A stretch of 64,000 nt of DNA from an uncultured Victivallis sp. (GTDB lineage Bacteria; Verrucomicrobiota; Lentisphaeria; Victivallales; Victivallaceae), in contig CALXOE010000015.1 in the NCBI GenBank assembly GCA_944389935.1, positions 1 through 64,000 on the forward strand, written 5' to 3'. Shown piece after piece: positions 1 through 9,185 of the stretch. A program made the translations under genes and the position numbers. The notes below the pieces were generated by a model. That model had not been told where the DNA came from, ran no database searches, and saw only the letters and a program-made list of their open reading frames with translations. Numbering within the stretch: position 1 is the first letter of the stretch; every line of letters begins with the position of its first letter.

Positions 1-153
1 GGGGCGTTCCGTCCGGCGGTCGGAGTCGGGCTCGCCTGCATGAGACGCACCCCCTGGGGCAACAGCTGGATGACCATTCTGGCCAATCTGCTCGGTGGCG
101 CCGCCGCAGCAGGATGTTTCTACCTGATTCATCCGAAAGCGGACCGCGATTGA
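1..153 (+). CDS. Aquaporin/MIP-like protein, C-terminal fragment
   Basis: An open frame runs in from the left edge and ends at a TGA. The visible 50 residues contain GAFRPAVGVG, followed by a hydrophobic stretch rich in Gly and Ala (ILANLLGGAAAAGCFYL) and a short charged tail. That order matches the last part of MIP-family water/glycerol channels, where the second NPA box precedes the final transmembrane helix. Here the box would read RPA instead of NPA, which is unusual. Only the last sixth or so of the protein is visible, so the family call rests on one motif and one helix and stays tentative. A terminator follows at 243-286. Confidence 0.45.
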   Translation, partial: GAFRPAVGVGLACMRRTPWGNSWMTILANLLGGAAAAGCFYLIHPKADRD

Positions 154-169
154 TTCCGAAAGTCAGCCG

Positions 170-209
170 GAAATCGACAGCAGTCCGGCCCGGACTGCTG
201 TCGGATTTC
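170..209. repeat. Long perfect hairpin
   Basis: GACAGCAGTCCG (176-187) and its exact complement (191-202) are separated by three bases. The stem extends by GAAATC/GATTTC with a one-base bulge. There is no clean T run directly after it, so it may act as an RNA 3' stabiliser or be part of the downstream terminator region. Confidence 0.6.
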
Positions 210-242
210 GGCTCTTTCCGCAAGATTGATCCGAAGCCATCG

Positions 243-286
243 CCGGAGCGATCGATGCAACGACAGAGACGCTCCGGTCTTTTTTT
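243..286 (+). terminator. Rho-independent terminator
   Basis: An eight-base stem CCGGAGCG (243-250) / CGCTCCGG (270-277) is followed by TCTTTTTTT. It lies downstream of the aquaporin-like fragment on the plus strand. Confidence 0.8.
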
Positions 287-396
287 GCGCCCCCTCCCCG
301 CTCAGAGGGAGTGACGTCCCGGGAAGGGCAGAAGAGACGCCCCGGCATCCGCTCCCCGGTGTCCCGGTCTGAACGGATCAGAGGCGAGGAAAGGAT

Positions 397-1239
397 TCAG
401 TCGATTTTTTCAATCGTCCAGTGGTTGATCTGAAGCGAGTCGGAGTTCGGCGTCCAGGCGAATGATTTCTTCAGGAACTCCCCCTCGCGCGTCCGGAAAG
501 ATACTTCAATTTTCTCCGGCGAAGCGTCGAGCCCGAGCATGACGAGCCGCCGCCCGATCAGATGGCTTGCAAAAAATTCCCCGTTCTTCCAGATGCACAG
601 ATTCTGTTCCGTCCCCAGACCGAAACTCGAAACCACATTGTAATTCGTCGGCTCGATCACGCCGACCAGAAAACGATCGCCACCGATCTCAACCGCGCGG
701 CAGAACGGGATGTTCAACTGCGCAATCGTCTCCGTTTCCGGCATGCCCTTTTCCCATTTTTCCGCGGGGATCTTAAAATTCAGCTCCCCGTGGTTCAGCG
801 GGAACATCTTGCCCAGAAACCGCACCGGCGCCTCCCGCATTTCGACGAACGCACGCCGGACCTCTTCCGGAACGGTCAGCTCCTCGAAACGGTTTTTCAA
901 CCGGGCCTCTTCGCGCAGAGACTCCTGCATCGCGGCAATGGAGCCCCCGCTGATCGGTTCGGCATTGCGGCGATCCATCAGACGCTGCCACTTGAACTGC
1001 TCAAGCAGCAGCGCGCGGCGCTCCGGCGCGGAAAGGGTCGAAAGTTTCCAATCGAGCGCCTCCGCGAGCTGTTTCTCCGCCAAGATCGCCATTCCACCGG
1101 CGGCGCTGGTCATCTCAACCTGCGTGGCGGCGTTCTCGAGTTCCGACTCCACCGCGCTCCGCTCGGGCGTCTCCCACTGCGGCGCCGGCGCACAGCCGGC
1201 GCAGAGAATCAGCACCGCCCCGATCAGACTTTTTCTCAT
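397..1239 (-). CDS. Lipoprotein of unknown function
   Basis: I do not recognise the family. The N-terminus is a classic type II signal: MRKSL, a hydrophobic core and the lipobox LCAGC, so the mature protein should be lipid-anchored in the envelope. The ATG at 1239 is preferred over an in-frame start seven codons upstream because a GGGAGG ribosome site lies just before it. The mature part is about 260 residues, helical and charged in the first half and beta-rich later (for example DRFLVGVIEP and NGEFFASHLIGRRL). It begins 23 bases after leuS ends on the same strand, so it may be co-transcribed with leuS. Confidence 0.75.
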   Translation of the reverse strand: MRKSLIGAVLILCAGCAPAPQWETPERSAVESELENAATQVEMTSAAGGMAILAEKQLAEALDWKLSTLSAPERRALLLEQFKWQRLMDRRNAEPISGGSIAAMQESLREEARLKNRFEELTVPEEVRRAFVEMREAPVRFLGKMFPLNHGELNFKIPAEKWEKGMPETETIAQLNIPFCRAVEIGGDRFLVGVIEPTNYNVVSSFGLGTEQNLCIWKNGEFFASHLIGRRLVMLGLDASPEKIEVSFRTREGEFLKKSFAWTPNSDSLQINHWTIEKID

Positions 1240-1262
1240 AACTCCCTCCCCTGCCGGCAAGG

Positions 1263-3821
1263 TTACCCGACCACGATGTTCAGCAGCCGCTTCGGAACGA
1301 AGATGACCTTGCGCACCGTCCGACCGTTGATCGCAGACTGCACTTCCGGCGAAGCGAACGCGATCTTTTCGGCGACCTCCTGCGTCGCGTCGACCGGCAT
1401 CATCAGCCGCGCTTTCGGCTTGCCGAGAACCTGGACGAGAATTTCGACTTCGTCGAGTTTCAGCAGCGACTCATCCCACGACGGCCACGGTTCATAGGCG
1501 AGCGACTCGGTGTGCCCGAGCTGCTCCCAGAGCTCCTCTCCGAGGTGCGGCGCAAACGGCGAAAGCAGCAGCACAAACTTCTCCGCAGCTTCGCGCGGCA
1601 GCTTCTTGAGCTTTGAAAATTCGTTCAGGAAGATCATCAGCTGGCTGATCGCCGTGTTGAAACCGAAGCTGTCGAGGTCCTGCGACACCTTCTTGATCGT
1701 CGCATGCAGCAGCCGCTCCTGCTCTTTCGTGCAGGGCTCGTCGACGATTTCCGCCTCCTGGAACATGCGGAACGCCCGTTTCAGGAAACGGAACACCCCC
1801 TCGACGCCTTTCGTGCTCCACGGCTTGGTCGCCTCGAGCGGCCCCATGAACATCTCATACATGCGCATGGAGTCCGCACCGTAATCGCGGATCACATCGT
1901 CCGGATTGACGACGTTGCGCAGAGACTTCGACATTTTCGCCGGGAACTCCACGAGCGACTCGCCGTCGCTCTTGCGCACCGGACCGGCGGGGGTGAATTC
2001 CACCTGGTCGGTCGGGACGAGGACGCCGCGTTTGTCCTTGTAGCTGATTCCGAGGATCATCCCCTGGTTGATGAGCTTTTTGAACGGCTCCTTCGTCGAG
2101 ACCAGCCCGAGGTCGAACAGCACCTTGTGCCAGAAACGCGCATAAAGCAGATGCAGCACCGCGTGCTCCGCTCCGCCGACGTAGAGATCGACCGGCATCC
2201 AGTACTTCTCTTTCGCCGGGTCCCACGCCTGATCCGGATTCTTCGGGTCGATGTAGCGCAGATAGTACCAGCAGGAACCGGCCCACTGCGGCATGGTATT
2301 CGTCTCTCTCCGTCCTTTGCGTCCGGTCTTCGGATCGGTGTAGTTGAGCCAGGACTTCGCTTTCGAGAGCGGCGGCTCTCCGTCGCCGGTCGGCTTGAAA
2401 TCCTCCATCTCCGGCAGATCCACCGGCAGTTCGTCGGAGTTCACCAGTTCGATCGATCCGTCCTCGTAATGGATGATCGGGAACGGTTCACCCCAGTAAC
2501 GCTGACGGCTGAACAGCCAGTCGCGCAATTTGTACTTGACCGCCTCTTTTCCGAGCCCGCGCGCTTCGAGCCAGCGGGTCGCGGCCGGTTTCGAGTCGGC
2601 AACCGAGAGCCCGTTCAGGTCGAGCCCCTCGTTGTTGGCCGAGTGGATGAGCTTCCCCTCCCCCGTCCAGCACGCTTCGCCGCGCAGAACCGCCTCGACG
2701 TCGACGTTCTCCGCTCTGGCCGCCTCGGCGTCCGGTTCGATGATGCAGATGACCGGCAGCCCGAACGTCTTCGCAAACTCGAAGTCGCGCGTATCGTGCG
2801 CCGGAACCGCCATGATCGCACCCGTTCCATAGGAGACGAGCACATAATCCGCAATCCAGATCGGAATCTGGCGGCCGTCGACCGGATTGGTCGCATAGGC
2901 GCCGGTGAAAGCGCCGGTTTTCTCGGTATTTTCGCCGGTGCGCGCAAGTTCGCTTTTGCGCGCGGCCTCTTCGCGATAGGCGTCGACCGCGGCTTTCCGA
3001 TCCGGAGTGGTCAGCTTGTCCACGAGCGGATGTTCCGGAGCGAGAACCATGTAGGTCGCACCGAAAAGCGTGTCCGGCCGGGTCGTGTAGACCGTGATCG
3101 ATTCCCCGGCGGTGGTCATGAATTTCACCTCGGCACCGGTGGATTTTCCGATCCAGTTACGCTGCATCTCCTTGACGCCCTCGGGCCAGTCCAGTTCATC
3201 AAGATCCTTGAGCAACCGTTCGGCGTACTCGGTAATCCGCAGCATCCACTGCTTCATCGGCCGCCGGATCACGGGGTGGCCGCCGCGCTCGGAGAGGCCG
3301 TTGATGACCTCCTCGTTCGCGAGCACGGTGCCGAGAGCCGGACACCAGTTGACCGGAATCTCGTCGAGGTAGGCAAGTCCTTTCTTGTGCAGCTGCGAGA
3401 AGATCCACTGCGTCCATTTGAAGTAGGCGGGCTCGGTGGTGTTGATTTCGCGGCTCCAGTCGTAGGAGAATCCGAGCGCCTTGATCTGGCGGCGGAAGTT
3501 GTCGATGTTTTTCCGGGTCGTGATCTCGGGGTGGGTTCCGGTTTCGATCGCGTACTGCTCGGCGGGCAGCCCGAACGCATCCCATCCCATCGGATGCAGA
3601 ACATTGTACCCTTTCATGCGCCGGTAGCGGCAGACGATGTCGGTCGCGGTGTACCCCTCGGGATGGCCGACGTGGAGACCCGCTCCCGACGGATACGGGA
3701 ACATGTCCAGGCAGTAGAACTTCGGTTTCGGCGAAAAGTCGACCGCCTTGAACGTGCCGTTCTTCTCCCAGTATGCCTGCCATTTCTTCTCGATGGCGGA
3801 AAAATCGTATTCGCGCGCCAT
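1263..3821 (-). CDS. leuS: Leucyl-tRNA synthetase
   Basis: Class I aminoacyl-tRNA synthetase that charges tRNA-Leu with leucine in the cytoplasm. The ATP-binding HIGH motif appears as HVGH in [18 protein letters not shown] near the N-terminus, and the KMSKS loop as [12 protein letters not shown] in the last third. Between them lies a large CP1 editing region with the typical [19 protein letters not shown] segment. The length (852 aa) suits the family. The start at 3821 ([14 protein letters not shown]) follows an AAGGAG site. An upstream in-frame ATG at 3854 lacks such support. The lipoprotein follows on the same strand. Confidence 0.98.
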   Translation of the reverse strand: MAREYDFSAIEKKWQAYWEKNGTFKAVDFSPKPKFYCLDMFPYPSGAGLHVGHPEGYTATDIVCRYRRMKGYNVLHPMGWDAFGLPAEQYAIETGTHPEITTRKNIDNFRRQIKALGFSYDWSREINTTEPAYFKWTQWIFSQLHKKGLAYLDEIPVNWCPALGTVLANEEVINGLSERGGHPVIRRPMKQWMLRITEYAERLLKDLDELDWPEGVKEMQRNWIGKSTGAEVKFMTTAGESITVYTTRPDTLFGATYMVLAPEHPLVDKLTTPDRKAAVDAYREEAARKSELARTGENTEKTGAFTGAYATNPVDGRQIPIWIADYVLVSYGTGAIMAVPAHDTRDFEFAKTFGLPVICIIEPDAEAARAENVDVEAVLRGEACWTGEGKLIHSANNEGLDLNGLSVADSKPAATRWLEARGLGKEAVKYKLRDWLFSRQRYWGEPFPIIHYEDGSIELVNSDELPVDLPEMEDFKPTGDGEPPLSKAKSWLNYTDPKTGRKGRRETNTMPQWAGSCWYYLRYIDPKNPDQAWDPAKEKYWMPVDLYVGGAEHAVLHLLYARFWHKVLFDLGLVSTKEPFKKLINQGMILGISYKDKRGVLVPTDQVEFTPAGPVRKSDGESLVEFPAKMSKSLRNVVNPDDVIRDYGADSMRMYEMFMGPLEATKPWSTKGVEGVFRFLKRAFRMFQEAEIVDEPCTKEQERLLHATIKKVSQDLDSFGFNTAISQLMIFLNEFSKLKKLPREAAEKFVLLLSPFAPHLGEELWEQLGHTESLAYEPWPSWDESLLKLDEVEILVQVLGKPKARLMMPVDATQEVAEKIAFASPEVQSAINGRTVRKVIFVPKRLLNIVVG

Positions 3822-3938
3822 GTTCGCTCCTTCTTTCATGAAATATAAGTTCAAAATGATGATTTTACCTTAACATACACGCGGAATGTCTCTTTTGCCA
3901 GTTCCGCGGAGAAAAACACCGGGAATGAACCGCGGACG

Positions 3939-4205
3939 TTATGCGCGTTTCTGCCGGGCGATCTCCCGCAGGGCGGTCGCGAGCTGGTCCGGACAGGAGG
4001 TCGGCTTGCCGCCGCAGCGGATTCCCTGCAGCCGCTCGATGAGCTCCGCCGGCTTCATGCCGACGGCAAGGCGGCCGATCCCGGCGAGGTTGCCCGGGCA
4101 TCCTCCGACGAATTCGACGCGCCGGATCACGTCCTTCTCCTCGTCGATGTCGATTTCGATCATCCGGCTGCACACCATTTCGCTGGTCTGAAAACGATAA
4201 ATCAT
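3939..4205 (-). CDS. TSCPD domain protein
   Basis: A small 88-residue cysteine-containing protein with the diagnostic C-terminal motif PTSCPDQLA, an earlier GGCPGN and the N-terminal MVCSR. This matches the stand-alone TSCPD-domain family (TIGR03905-like), whose biochemical role is not established; related domains occur at the C-terminus of some ribonucleotide reductases. The start at 4205 (MIYRFQTSEMVCS) matches the family's usual N-terminus and follows a G-rich site. An upstream in-frame ATG at 4220 would add five residues. It lies upstream of leuS on the same strand with a 117-base gap. Confidence 0.85.
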   Translation of the reverse strand: MIYRFQTSEMVCSRMIEIDIDEEKDVIRRVEFVGGCPGNLAGIGRLAVGMKPAELIERLQGIRCGGKPTSCPDQLATALREIARQKRA

Positions 4206-4325
4206 CTGGCCCCCCCTCATATATTCCGGAAAAGGGGGGAAACCTTGTCCGGACTTGTTTCTGATTGATTTCGCGCTTTTCCCGAATATTCACAGGGAAT
4301 CACTGGATGATTCCGGAAAAACGAT

Positions 4326-4339
4326 GTATATTAATATAC
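4326..4339. promoter_or_regulatory. AT-rich palindrome in lpxL leader
   Basis: GTATATTAATATAC is a perfect 14-base palindrome 43 bases before the lpxL start. TATATT inside it could be a -10 element, but no convincing -35 is seen. It may be a promoter or operator. Confidence 0.35.
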
Positions 4340-4382
4340 GTTATAGAAGAAACCGAGTCAAGCAGAAACCACATTCAGAAAT

Positions 4383-5426
4383 ATGGCGAAGAAGAAAAAA
4401 GAAAAAAGCACGTTCCGAATCTACGCGGAATATCTTCCGTTCTGCCTCCTGTATGGAGTCATTCATATTCTCCCGCTGAAGACGGGATACGCCCTCAGCA
4501 CTTTCCTCTTCCGGCTGCTCTACCTCATCGACCGCCGGCATCGCGTCCGCACGGTTCAACATCTCATGCACGCCGGAATGTTCACGGACAAGGCGGAAGC
4601 CAGCCGGTTCGCGCGCAGGACCTACCTCGAATTCGCAAAACTTCTCGTTGAAGTCGTGAAGATGAAGCAGTTGTATTCAAAGGACAAAATCTTCGTCACC
4701 GGCTCTCAGGAGACAATCGACTACGTGACCCCCGCACCGGGGAAAGAGTCCGGCGAACAGGTCATCATCATCACGGCGCACTACGGGAACTGGGAGGTCG
4801 CGGGAACGGCGTTCTCGGAACAGGCGAACCGGCCGATGACCTCTTTCATGCGCTCATTCGGCAACCCGCTCATCGGCCGGATGATCCTCGCGCACCGCGC
4901 CGGCAAACTCCACGAACTCGTCGACAAGACCGAGGGAATCCGGCCCATCCTCCGCGCGGCCGGGGCCGGGCGCAACATCACAATGCTGATCGATCAGCAC
5001 GCGGCGAGCGGCGAAGGCGTCGATTGCGAGTTCTTCGGCCATCCGGCGCGCATCCACATGACTCCGGCGCTGCTGCATTTGAAGACCGGAATTCCGATCA
5101 TGCCCGAACTCACCCGCCGCCGGCCCGGCAGCAACTTCGAGTTCGATCTCGTTCTCGGCGACCTGATCCGCTACGAACCGACCGGAAACAAGCAGCACGA
5201 TGTGCAGGCCGTGAGTCAGTTGTGCGCCACCGCGCTCGAGAAACTGATCCGGGAGGAACCGGTTCAATGGCTCTGGGCTCCGCGACACTGGCTCGACATC
5301 AACCGCCGCGAAGCCGACAAATACAAAAACTGGCAGCCGCCCGGACCGGAAGAGCCGGTCAGCTCGACAGAAAGATCCCCATCAGGAGCGGAATCGTCCC
5401 GAGCGAAAAGAGTGTCGTCAGAATGA
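4383..5426 (+). CDS. lpxL: Lipid A (lauroyl/myristoyl) acyltransferase, LpxL/HtrB family
   Basis: A 347-residue inner-membrane acyltransferase that adds a secondary acyl chain to lipid A precursors. The family signature HX4(D/E) is seen as H133-YGNW-E138, with a hydrophobic N-terminal anchor (CLLYGVIHILPLKTGYAL). Later conserved patches are MLIDQHAASGEGVDCEFFG and the C-terminal PVQWLWAPRHW, both typical of the LpxL/LpxM group. Its presence shows that the host makes lipopolysaccharide. The ATG at 4383 is the first in frame. The last 68 bases overlap the convergent AEC transporter gene, which codes a charged, poorly conserved tail here. Confidence 0.93.
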   Translation: MAKKKKEKSTFRIYAEYLPFCLLYGVIHILPLKTGYALSTFLFRLLYLIDRRHRVRTVQHLMHAGMFTDKAEASRFARRTYLEFAKLLVEVVKMKQLYSKDKIFVTGSQETIDYVTPAPGKESGEQVIIITAHYGNWEVAGTAFSEQANRPMTSFMRSFGNPLIGRMILAHRAGKLHELVDKTEGIRPILRAAGAGRNITMLIDQHAASGEGVDCEFFGHPARIHMTPALLHLKTGIPIMPELTRRRPGSNFEFDLVLGDLIRYEPTGNKQHDVQAVSQLCATALEKLIREEPVQWLWAPRHWLDINRREADKYKNWQPPGPEEPVSSTERSPSGAESSRAKRVSSE

Positions 5427-6282
5427 TCGCGCGCCCCGCGAAGTCGGGATCGCCGCCGTAACGCTTGGCGACCAGCACGGAACTCGAGGCCGCCGGCATC
5501 AGAGCGACCACCGCCGTGACCTGACAGACCTCTTCCGGCAGCGGCAGCAGCCGCAGCAGCAACAGCAGGGCAACGGGGATCAACACGAGACGCACCGCCG
5601 AAAGCAGCAGCATGTCGTACCAGTTCTCGAGCATGCCCCGGAAACTCCCGACCAGAGCCACGCCGATTACCACCAGCATCAGCGGAACCGTGATGTCGCC
5701 GAGATATTTGAATGTGTAATCGAGCGCTTCCGGCACTGGAATCCCGAGGAACGAGACCAGCAGAGCAGCGACGACTGCGGCGATGTTGATCGAAAAAATG
5801 CTTTTGAGCGTCTGCTTCCACGAGCTGCCGCCGGTGAAAGTCGCCACGCCGATCGTCCAGAATCCGATCGTGGAACCGACGTTCATGAGCAGCAGCAGCG
5901 CGACGTGGCGCTCGCCATAGATGTTCTGCAGTACGATAATCGGCAGAAAGACGTAATTGTTGATCGCGCAGATGTGATGAAACGTCCCCTCACGACCGTG
6001 ACCGCGGGATTTCATGAAACGTTTGAAAATCCATCCGACCGCCGCCCCGAAAAGCATGATGGCGATTCCGAGCAGCGGCATCACCCAGAGCTCGGAGAGA
6101 TGGTCCGGATTGAATGTGCGCGTGATCGTCGAAAAAGTCAGCATCGGGAAAAACAGATCGAGCGTGAGCCGCGAAAGTTTATCCAGATCGCCGCTCTCGA
6201 TCATCTTGAGCTTCCACGCCAGCGCTCCGACTCCGAAGACGATGAACGTCTCGAGAATCGACAGAAACACCTGGTACATCAT
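5359..6282 (-). CDS. AEC family transporter
   Basis: A 307-residue integral membrane protein of the auxin efflux carrier (AEC) family, which moves organic acids or similar solutes. About ten hydrophobic segments alternate with short loops. The N-terminal half carries LTLDLFFPMLTFSTI, and the second half has the SLGTIPLLMGIF ending common in the family. Two adjacent ATG codons open the gene (6282 and 6279) behind a GGAGG site. The 3' end overlaps lpxL on the other strand by 68 bases, so the two transcripts are antisense to each other at their ends. The substrate cannot be deduced. Confidence 0.9.
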   Translation of the reverse strand: MMYQVFLSILETFIVFGVGALAWKLKMIESGDLDKLSRLTLDLFFPMLTFSTITRTFNPDHLSELWVMPLLGIAIMLFGAAVGWIFKRFMKSRGHGREGTFHHICAINNYVFLPIIVLQNIYGERHVALLLLMNVGSTIGFWTIGVATFTGGSSWKQTLKSIFSINIAAVVAALLVSFLGIPVPEALDYTFKYLGDITVPLMLVVIGVALVGSFRGMLENWYDMLLLSAVRLVLIPVALLLLLRLLPLPEEVCQVTAVVALMPAASSSVLVAKRYGGDPDFAGRAIILTTLFSLGTIPLLMGIFLSS

Positions 6283-6301
6283 GGTTGAAAATCCTCCGGA
6301 A

Positions 6302-6341
6302 ACAGAAAAGGCGCCCCGCCTCCATCCCGGAGCGGAACGCC
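6302..6341 (-). terminator. rpsT terminator
   Basis: On the minus strand GGCGTTCCGC pairs with GCGGGGCGCC (two G-U pairs) and is followed by TTTTCTG. It sits 23 bases past the rpsT stop. Confidence 0.8.
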
Positions 6342-6363
6342 CTGCCCTGCCGAAACGCTTTGC

Positions 6364-6630
6364 TTACTTCGCGAGCGAGTTGAGCAGCTTGTCGGCCTGC
6401 GACTTCTTGTTCGCAACGCGGTTCGCATGGATCGTACCGACTTTCGCGGCCTTGTCGAGGCGGCTCGAGAACGTCTTGCCGAGCTCGGCGGCGGCGGCGG
6501 CGTCCCCCGCGGCGACCGCGGCGCGGAACTTCTTCTCGATGGTCTTGAGTTCGCTCGTGCGCATACGGTTGCGGAGGTTGGCCTGACGGCTGGTGCGCAG
6601 ACGCTTGATTGCGGATTTGGTGTGAGCCAT
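6364..6630 (-). CDS. rpsT: 30S ribosomal protein S20
   Basis: An 88-residue, strongly basic helical protein that binds 16S rRNA. The N-terminus MAHTKSAIKRLRTSRQ and the run RNRMRTSELKTIEKKF are typical of bacterial S20, and the length is the family norm. An Ala-rich middle (AAVAAGDAAAAAELGK) is a common variant. It is a single-gene unit: a good terminator follows, and the upstream AT-rich region (6631-6757) should hold its promoter, although I cannot pick one with confidence. Confidence 0.97.
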   Translation of the reverse strand: MAHTKSAIKRLRTSRQANLRNRMRTSELKTIEKKFRAAVAAGDAAAAAELGKTFSSRLDKAAKVGTIHANRVANKKSQADKLLNSLAK

Positions 6631-6757
6631 TTTCTTTACTCTCTCTTGTTACAAAATTTAGTTGTATGATAAAACCATTCTTATATCGAGCATGAGTAAA
6701 CTAAAATACTCCAGATTTGTTTTTTTTCAAGCCCGCAGTCATGATTTTTTCCAATTT

Positions 6758-7966
6758 TCAGCGCAATTCGGCCAATGCCGCGAATGCGGGCGGCAAATCG
6801 AGCCGGTAAATAGCCCGACGTCCGTCATGGATCGAGTCGACCGTGACGCAGCTTCCGTCCGGACTCCAGCGCGGATGCAGATCGCAGCGGACGTCGTCCG
6901 GAGTTCCGGCGGGACGCTCGTGCCGGAACTCTCCGAGCGTGACATGGCAACCGTTTTCCGCATCGATCAGGATCAGGGTCTGGATTCCGTTCTGCGGGTA
7001 GCTGTCCGAGAGGATGTACCGCCCGTCGGGCGAGAAAACCATATGCGACATCCGGCCGTGCCCGGCCGAGAGTCTCTGCGCGAGGAACGGGCGGCGGCCC
7101 TCGTCGAACACGACGGCATCATGGCCGCGGCCGCCCCAGGCCGCGTCGACGAGGATCTCGCGCGGCGTGCGCCCCCAGATCTGGTGGGAGATCAGCTTCG
7201 CCCAGCACGCCTCGGGCAGAACGCACTCGGCATCTTCGCCGGAAAGGGAGCTTGTGTACAGAAATGTCATCCATCCCCGACTCATGTCACCCGGTTCGTC
7301 GCACTGCCGGAAGAGCCAGAGCACCCGGCTCGAATCGCGGTTGAAAATCGCGTGATTCAGCCAGATGTGACGCCCCTCGCAACTGTATGCATAAGGATGA
7401 CGTTCGATCATGCTCCGGTAACTCACGATGATCCGGCTCGCACCGGTCTCCAGATCGATGAGCCGGAGTCCCTCCGAATCAAGGTCGGCGGGATGAAGAT
7501 CCGGAGAGAGCGCGGTATCGGCGTAGCTGTAACCGCGGCGCGGAATCCGGCTGAAATTCAGCGAAACCGCATACCGGCCGTCCGGCGAAATCGCGTAAAT
7601 CGGCCACTCATACCGGCCGACGATCCCGTGTCCGAGCCGGAAAACGCGGGCAACCGGCTTTCCGGATTCTGTGTCGAAGTCATTGAACACGAAACAATCG
7701 GGGCGGCGTGGAAGAAACAGCTCCATGCACCCCTGCTGGTGGCACCAGGTGCGGGTTTTGACCAGCGGCTCGAACCCGTGCGGGCCGATCACGCCGACGT
7801 CGGCGCACTCTCCCGGCCGGGGCAGGCGCGTCTCCTGCGGAATCCGCATCGCCAGATGCAGCGACATGTCATGATTCCACGGGTTGCGGTCGTAGTAACC
7901 GAACAGGTAAATGCCGCCGTCATCGGGTGAAATTTTCCTCCATGCGTACTGCGGATGAATCGCCAT
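6758..7966 (-). CDS. TolB-like beta-propeller protein, oligogalacturonide-lyase-like
   Basis: A 402-residue protein without a signal peptide, built of repeated WD/TolB-style blades: ISPDGRYAVSLNFS, FSPDGRYILSDSYP and WSPDGSCVTVDSIHDGR are three clear blade ends. Such seven-blade propellers occur in TolB and in the oligogalacturonide lyase (PL22) group. The text around NPWNHDMSLHLAMRIP and the late HPRWSPDG is more like the latter, but I cannot confirm catalytic residues. The ATG at 7966 follows AAGGGGAA and is preferred over an upstream start at 8008. It is probably a cytoplasmic carbohydrate-related enzyme or binding protein. Confidence 0.7.
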   Translation of the reverse strand: MAIHPQYAWRKISPDDGGIYLFGYYDRNPWNHDMSLHLAMRIPQETRLPRPGECADVGVIGPHGFEPLVKTRTWCHQQGCMELFLPRRPDCFVFNDFDTESGKPVARVFRLGHGIVGRYEWPIYAISPDGRYAVSLNFSRIPRRGYSYADTALSPDLHPADLDSEGLRLIDLETGASRIIVSYRSMIERHPYAYSCEGRHIWLNHAIFNRDSSRVLWLFRQCDEPGDMSRGWMTFLYTSSLSGEDAECVLPEACWAKLISHQIWGRTPREILVDAAWGGRGHDAVVFDEGRRPFLAQRLSAGHGRMSHMVFSPDGRYILSDSYPQNGIQTLILIDAENGCHVTLGEFRHERPAGTPDDVRCDLHPRWSPDGSCVTVDSIHDGRRAIYRLDLPPAFAALAELR

Positions 7967-8135
7967 TGCATTCCCCTTTTCCGTTGGTGCGGCGGAGTGC
8001 CGCCGCATGTTTCTGCATTTTGGATATTATGCACTCCCAACTCCGCTTAGTCAAGCCGCGGCGGTGAAAAACCGGCAGAAAAGACCGGACCGCGGTTTCC
8101 GAATGCGGCAAATCGACACATTTGCCGGGAAAAAC

Positions 8136-8164
8136 TTGCATTTTCCGGAAAATCGCTGTATCTT
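8136..8164 (+). promoter_or_regulatory. Sigma70-type promoter of galE
   Basis: TTGCAT, a 17-base spacer, then TATCTT, 47 bases before the galE ATG. The spacer contains the palindrome ATTTTCCGGAAAAT (8140-8153), a candidate operator. Confidence 0.6.
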
Positions 8165-8210
8165 TTATGAACGGAATATCATCTCCCGTTTACAGAGAAA
8201 GGCATTGGTT

Positions 8211-9185
8211 ATGAAGAAAGTTCTGGTCACCGGGGGCGCGGGCTACATCGGCAGCGCCTGTTCCGAATATCTGCTCGACCGCGGTTACGACGTCACGATT
8301 TTCGATGCGCTCATCACGGGCCATCGCGAGGCGGTCGATCCGCGCGCCAAATTCATCCTCGGCAATCTCGCCGATCGCGAGCTCATCAAGAAAGTGTGCC
8401 GCGAGGGAGAGTTCGACGCGGTGATGCACTTCGCGGCATTCAGCCTGGTCGGAGAGTCGATGCAGAATCCGTCGAAATATTTCCGCAACAACCTCGCGTC
8501 GGGGATCAACCTTGCGGACGCGGCAGTCGAGGGCGGCGTGAAGATGTTCGTCTTTTCGAGCACGGCCGCGACGTTCGGGCAGCCGGAGTCGATTCCGATC
8601 CGCGAAAACGACCGCCAAATTCCGATCAACCCCTACGGCGAATCGAAGCTCTGCTTTGAAAAGGTGCTGAAGTGGTACAGTCAGATCCACGGGATGAAAT
8701 ACGCGGCGCTGCGCTACTTCAACGCGGCGGGCGCGTCGGAGAAGTTCGGCGAGGACCATCGTCCGGAAAGCCACCTGATTCCGATCATTCTTCAGACGAT
8801 CCGCGGCAAGCGCGAAAAGCTCATGGTGTTCGGCGACGACTACGAGACGCCGGACGGGACCTGCGTGCGGGATTACATCCATATCCTCGATCTTGCGCAG
8901 GCGCATGAACTTGCGCTGTCCGCGCCGGAGAGCGGCCACTACAACCTCGGCACCGGCAACGGACTCTCGGTGAAGGAGATCATCGACGCGGCCGAGAAAG
9001 TGACGGGCAAGAAAGTCAATTACGAAATCGCGCCGCGCCGTCCGGGCGACCCGGCGAAGCTGATCGCCTGCAGCGACCGGATCAAGTCGATGCTGCACTG
9101 GCAGCCGAAATACGAATCCGCCGAGCAGATCATCGAATCGGCGTGGAAGTGGCAGCTCAAACACCCGAACGGGTACGCGAATTGA
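8211..9185 (+). CDS. galE: UDP-glucose 4-epimerase
   Basis: Extended short-chain dehydrogenase fold enzyme that interconverts UDP-glucose and UDP-galactose (Leloir pathway and surface-glycan precursors). The NAD-binding TGGAGYIGSA is at the N-terminus and the catalytic YGESK (Y-x3-K) is in the middle. NAAGASE, DYIHILDLAQAH and YNLGTGNG are family signatures. The length of 324 aa is normal. The start at 8211 (MKKVLVTGG) is the only sensible one, although the frame is open further upstream. Its product would feed the glycosyltransferase operon that follows. The 3' end overlaps the exonuclease gene. Confidence 0.96.
   Translation: MKKVLVTGGAGYIGSACSEYLLDRGYDVTIFDALITGHREAVDPRAKFILGNLADRELIKKVCREGEFDAVMHFAAFSLVGESMQNPSKYFRNNLASGINLADAAVEGGVKMFVFSSTAATFGQPESIPIRENDRQIPINPYGESKLCFEKVLKWYSQIHGMKYAALRYFNAAGASEKFGEDHRPESHLIPIILQTIRGKREKLMVFGDDYETPDGTCVRDYIHILDLAQAHELALSAPESGHYNLGTGNGLSVKEIIDAAEKVTGKKVNYEIAPRRPGDPAKLIACSDRIKSMLHWQPKYESAEQIIESAWKWQLKHPNGYAN

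Noticed and set aside
1704..3848. 714-codon plus-strand open frame over leuS
   Set aside because: Shadow of leuS, which has full class I synthetase motifs.
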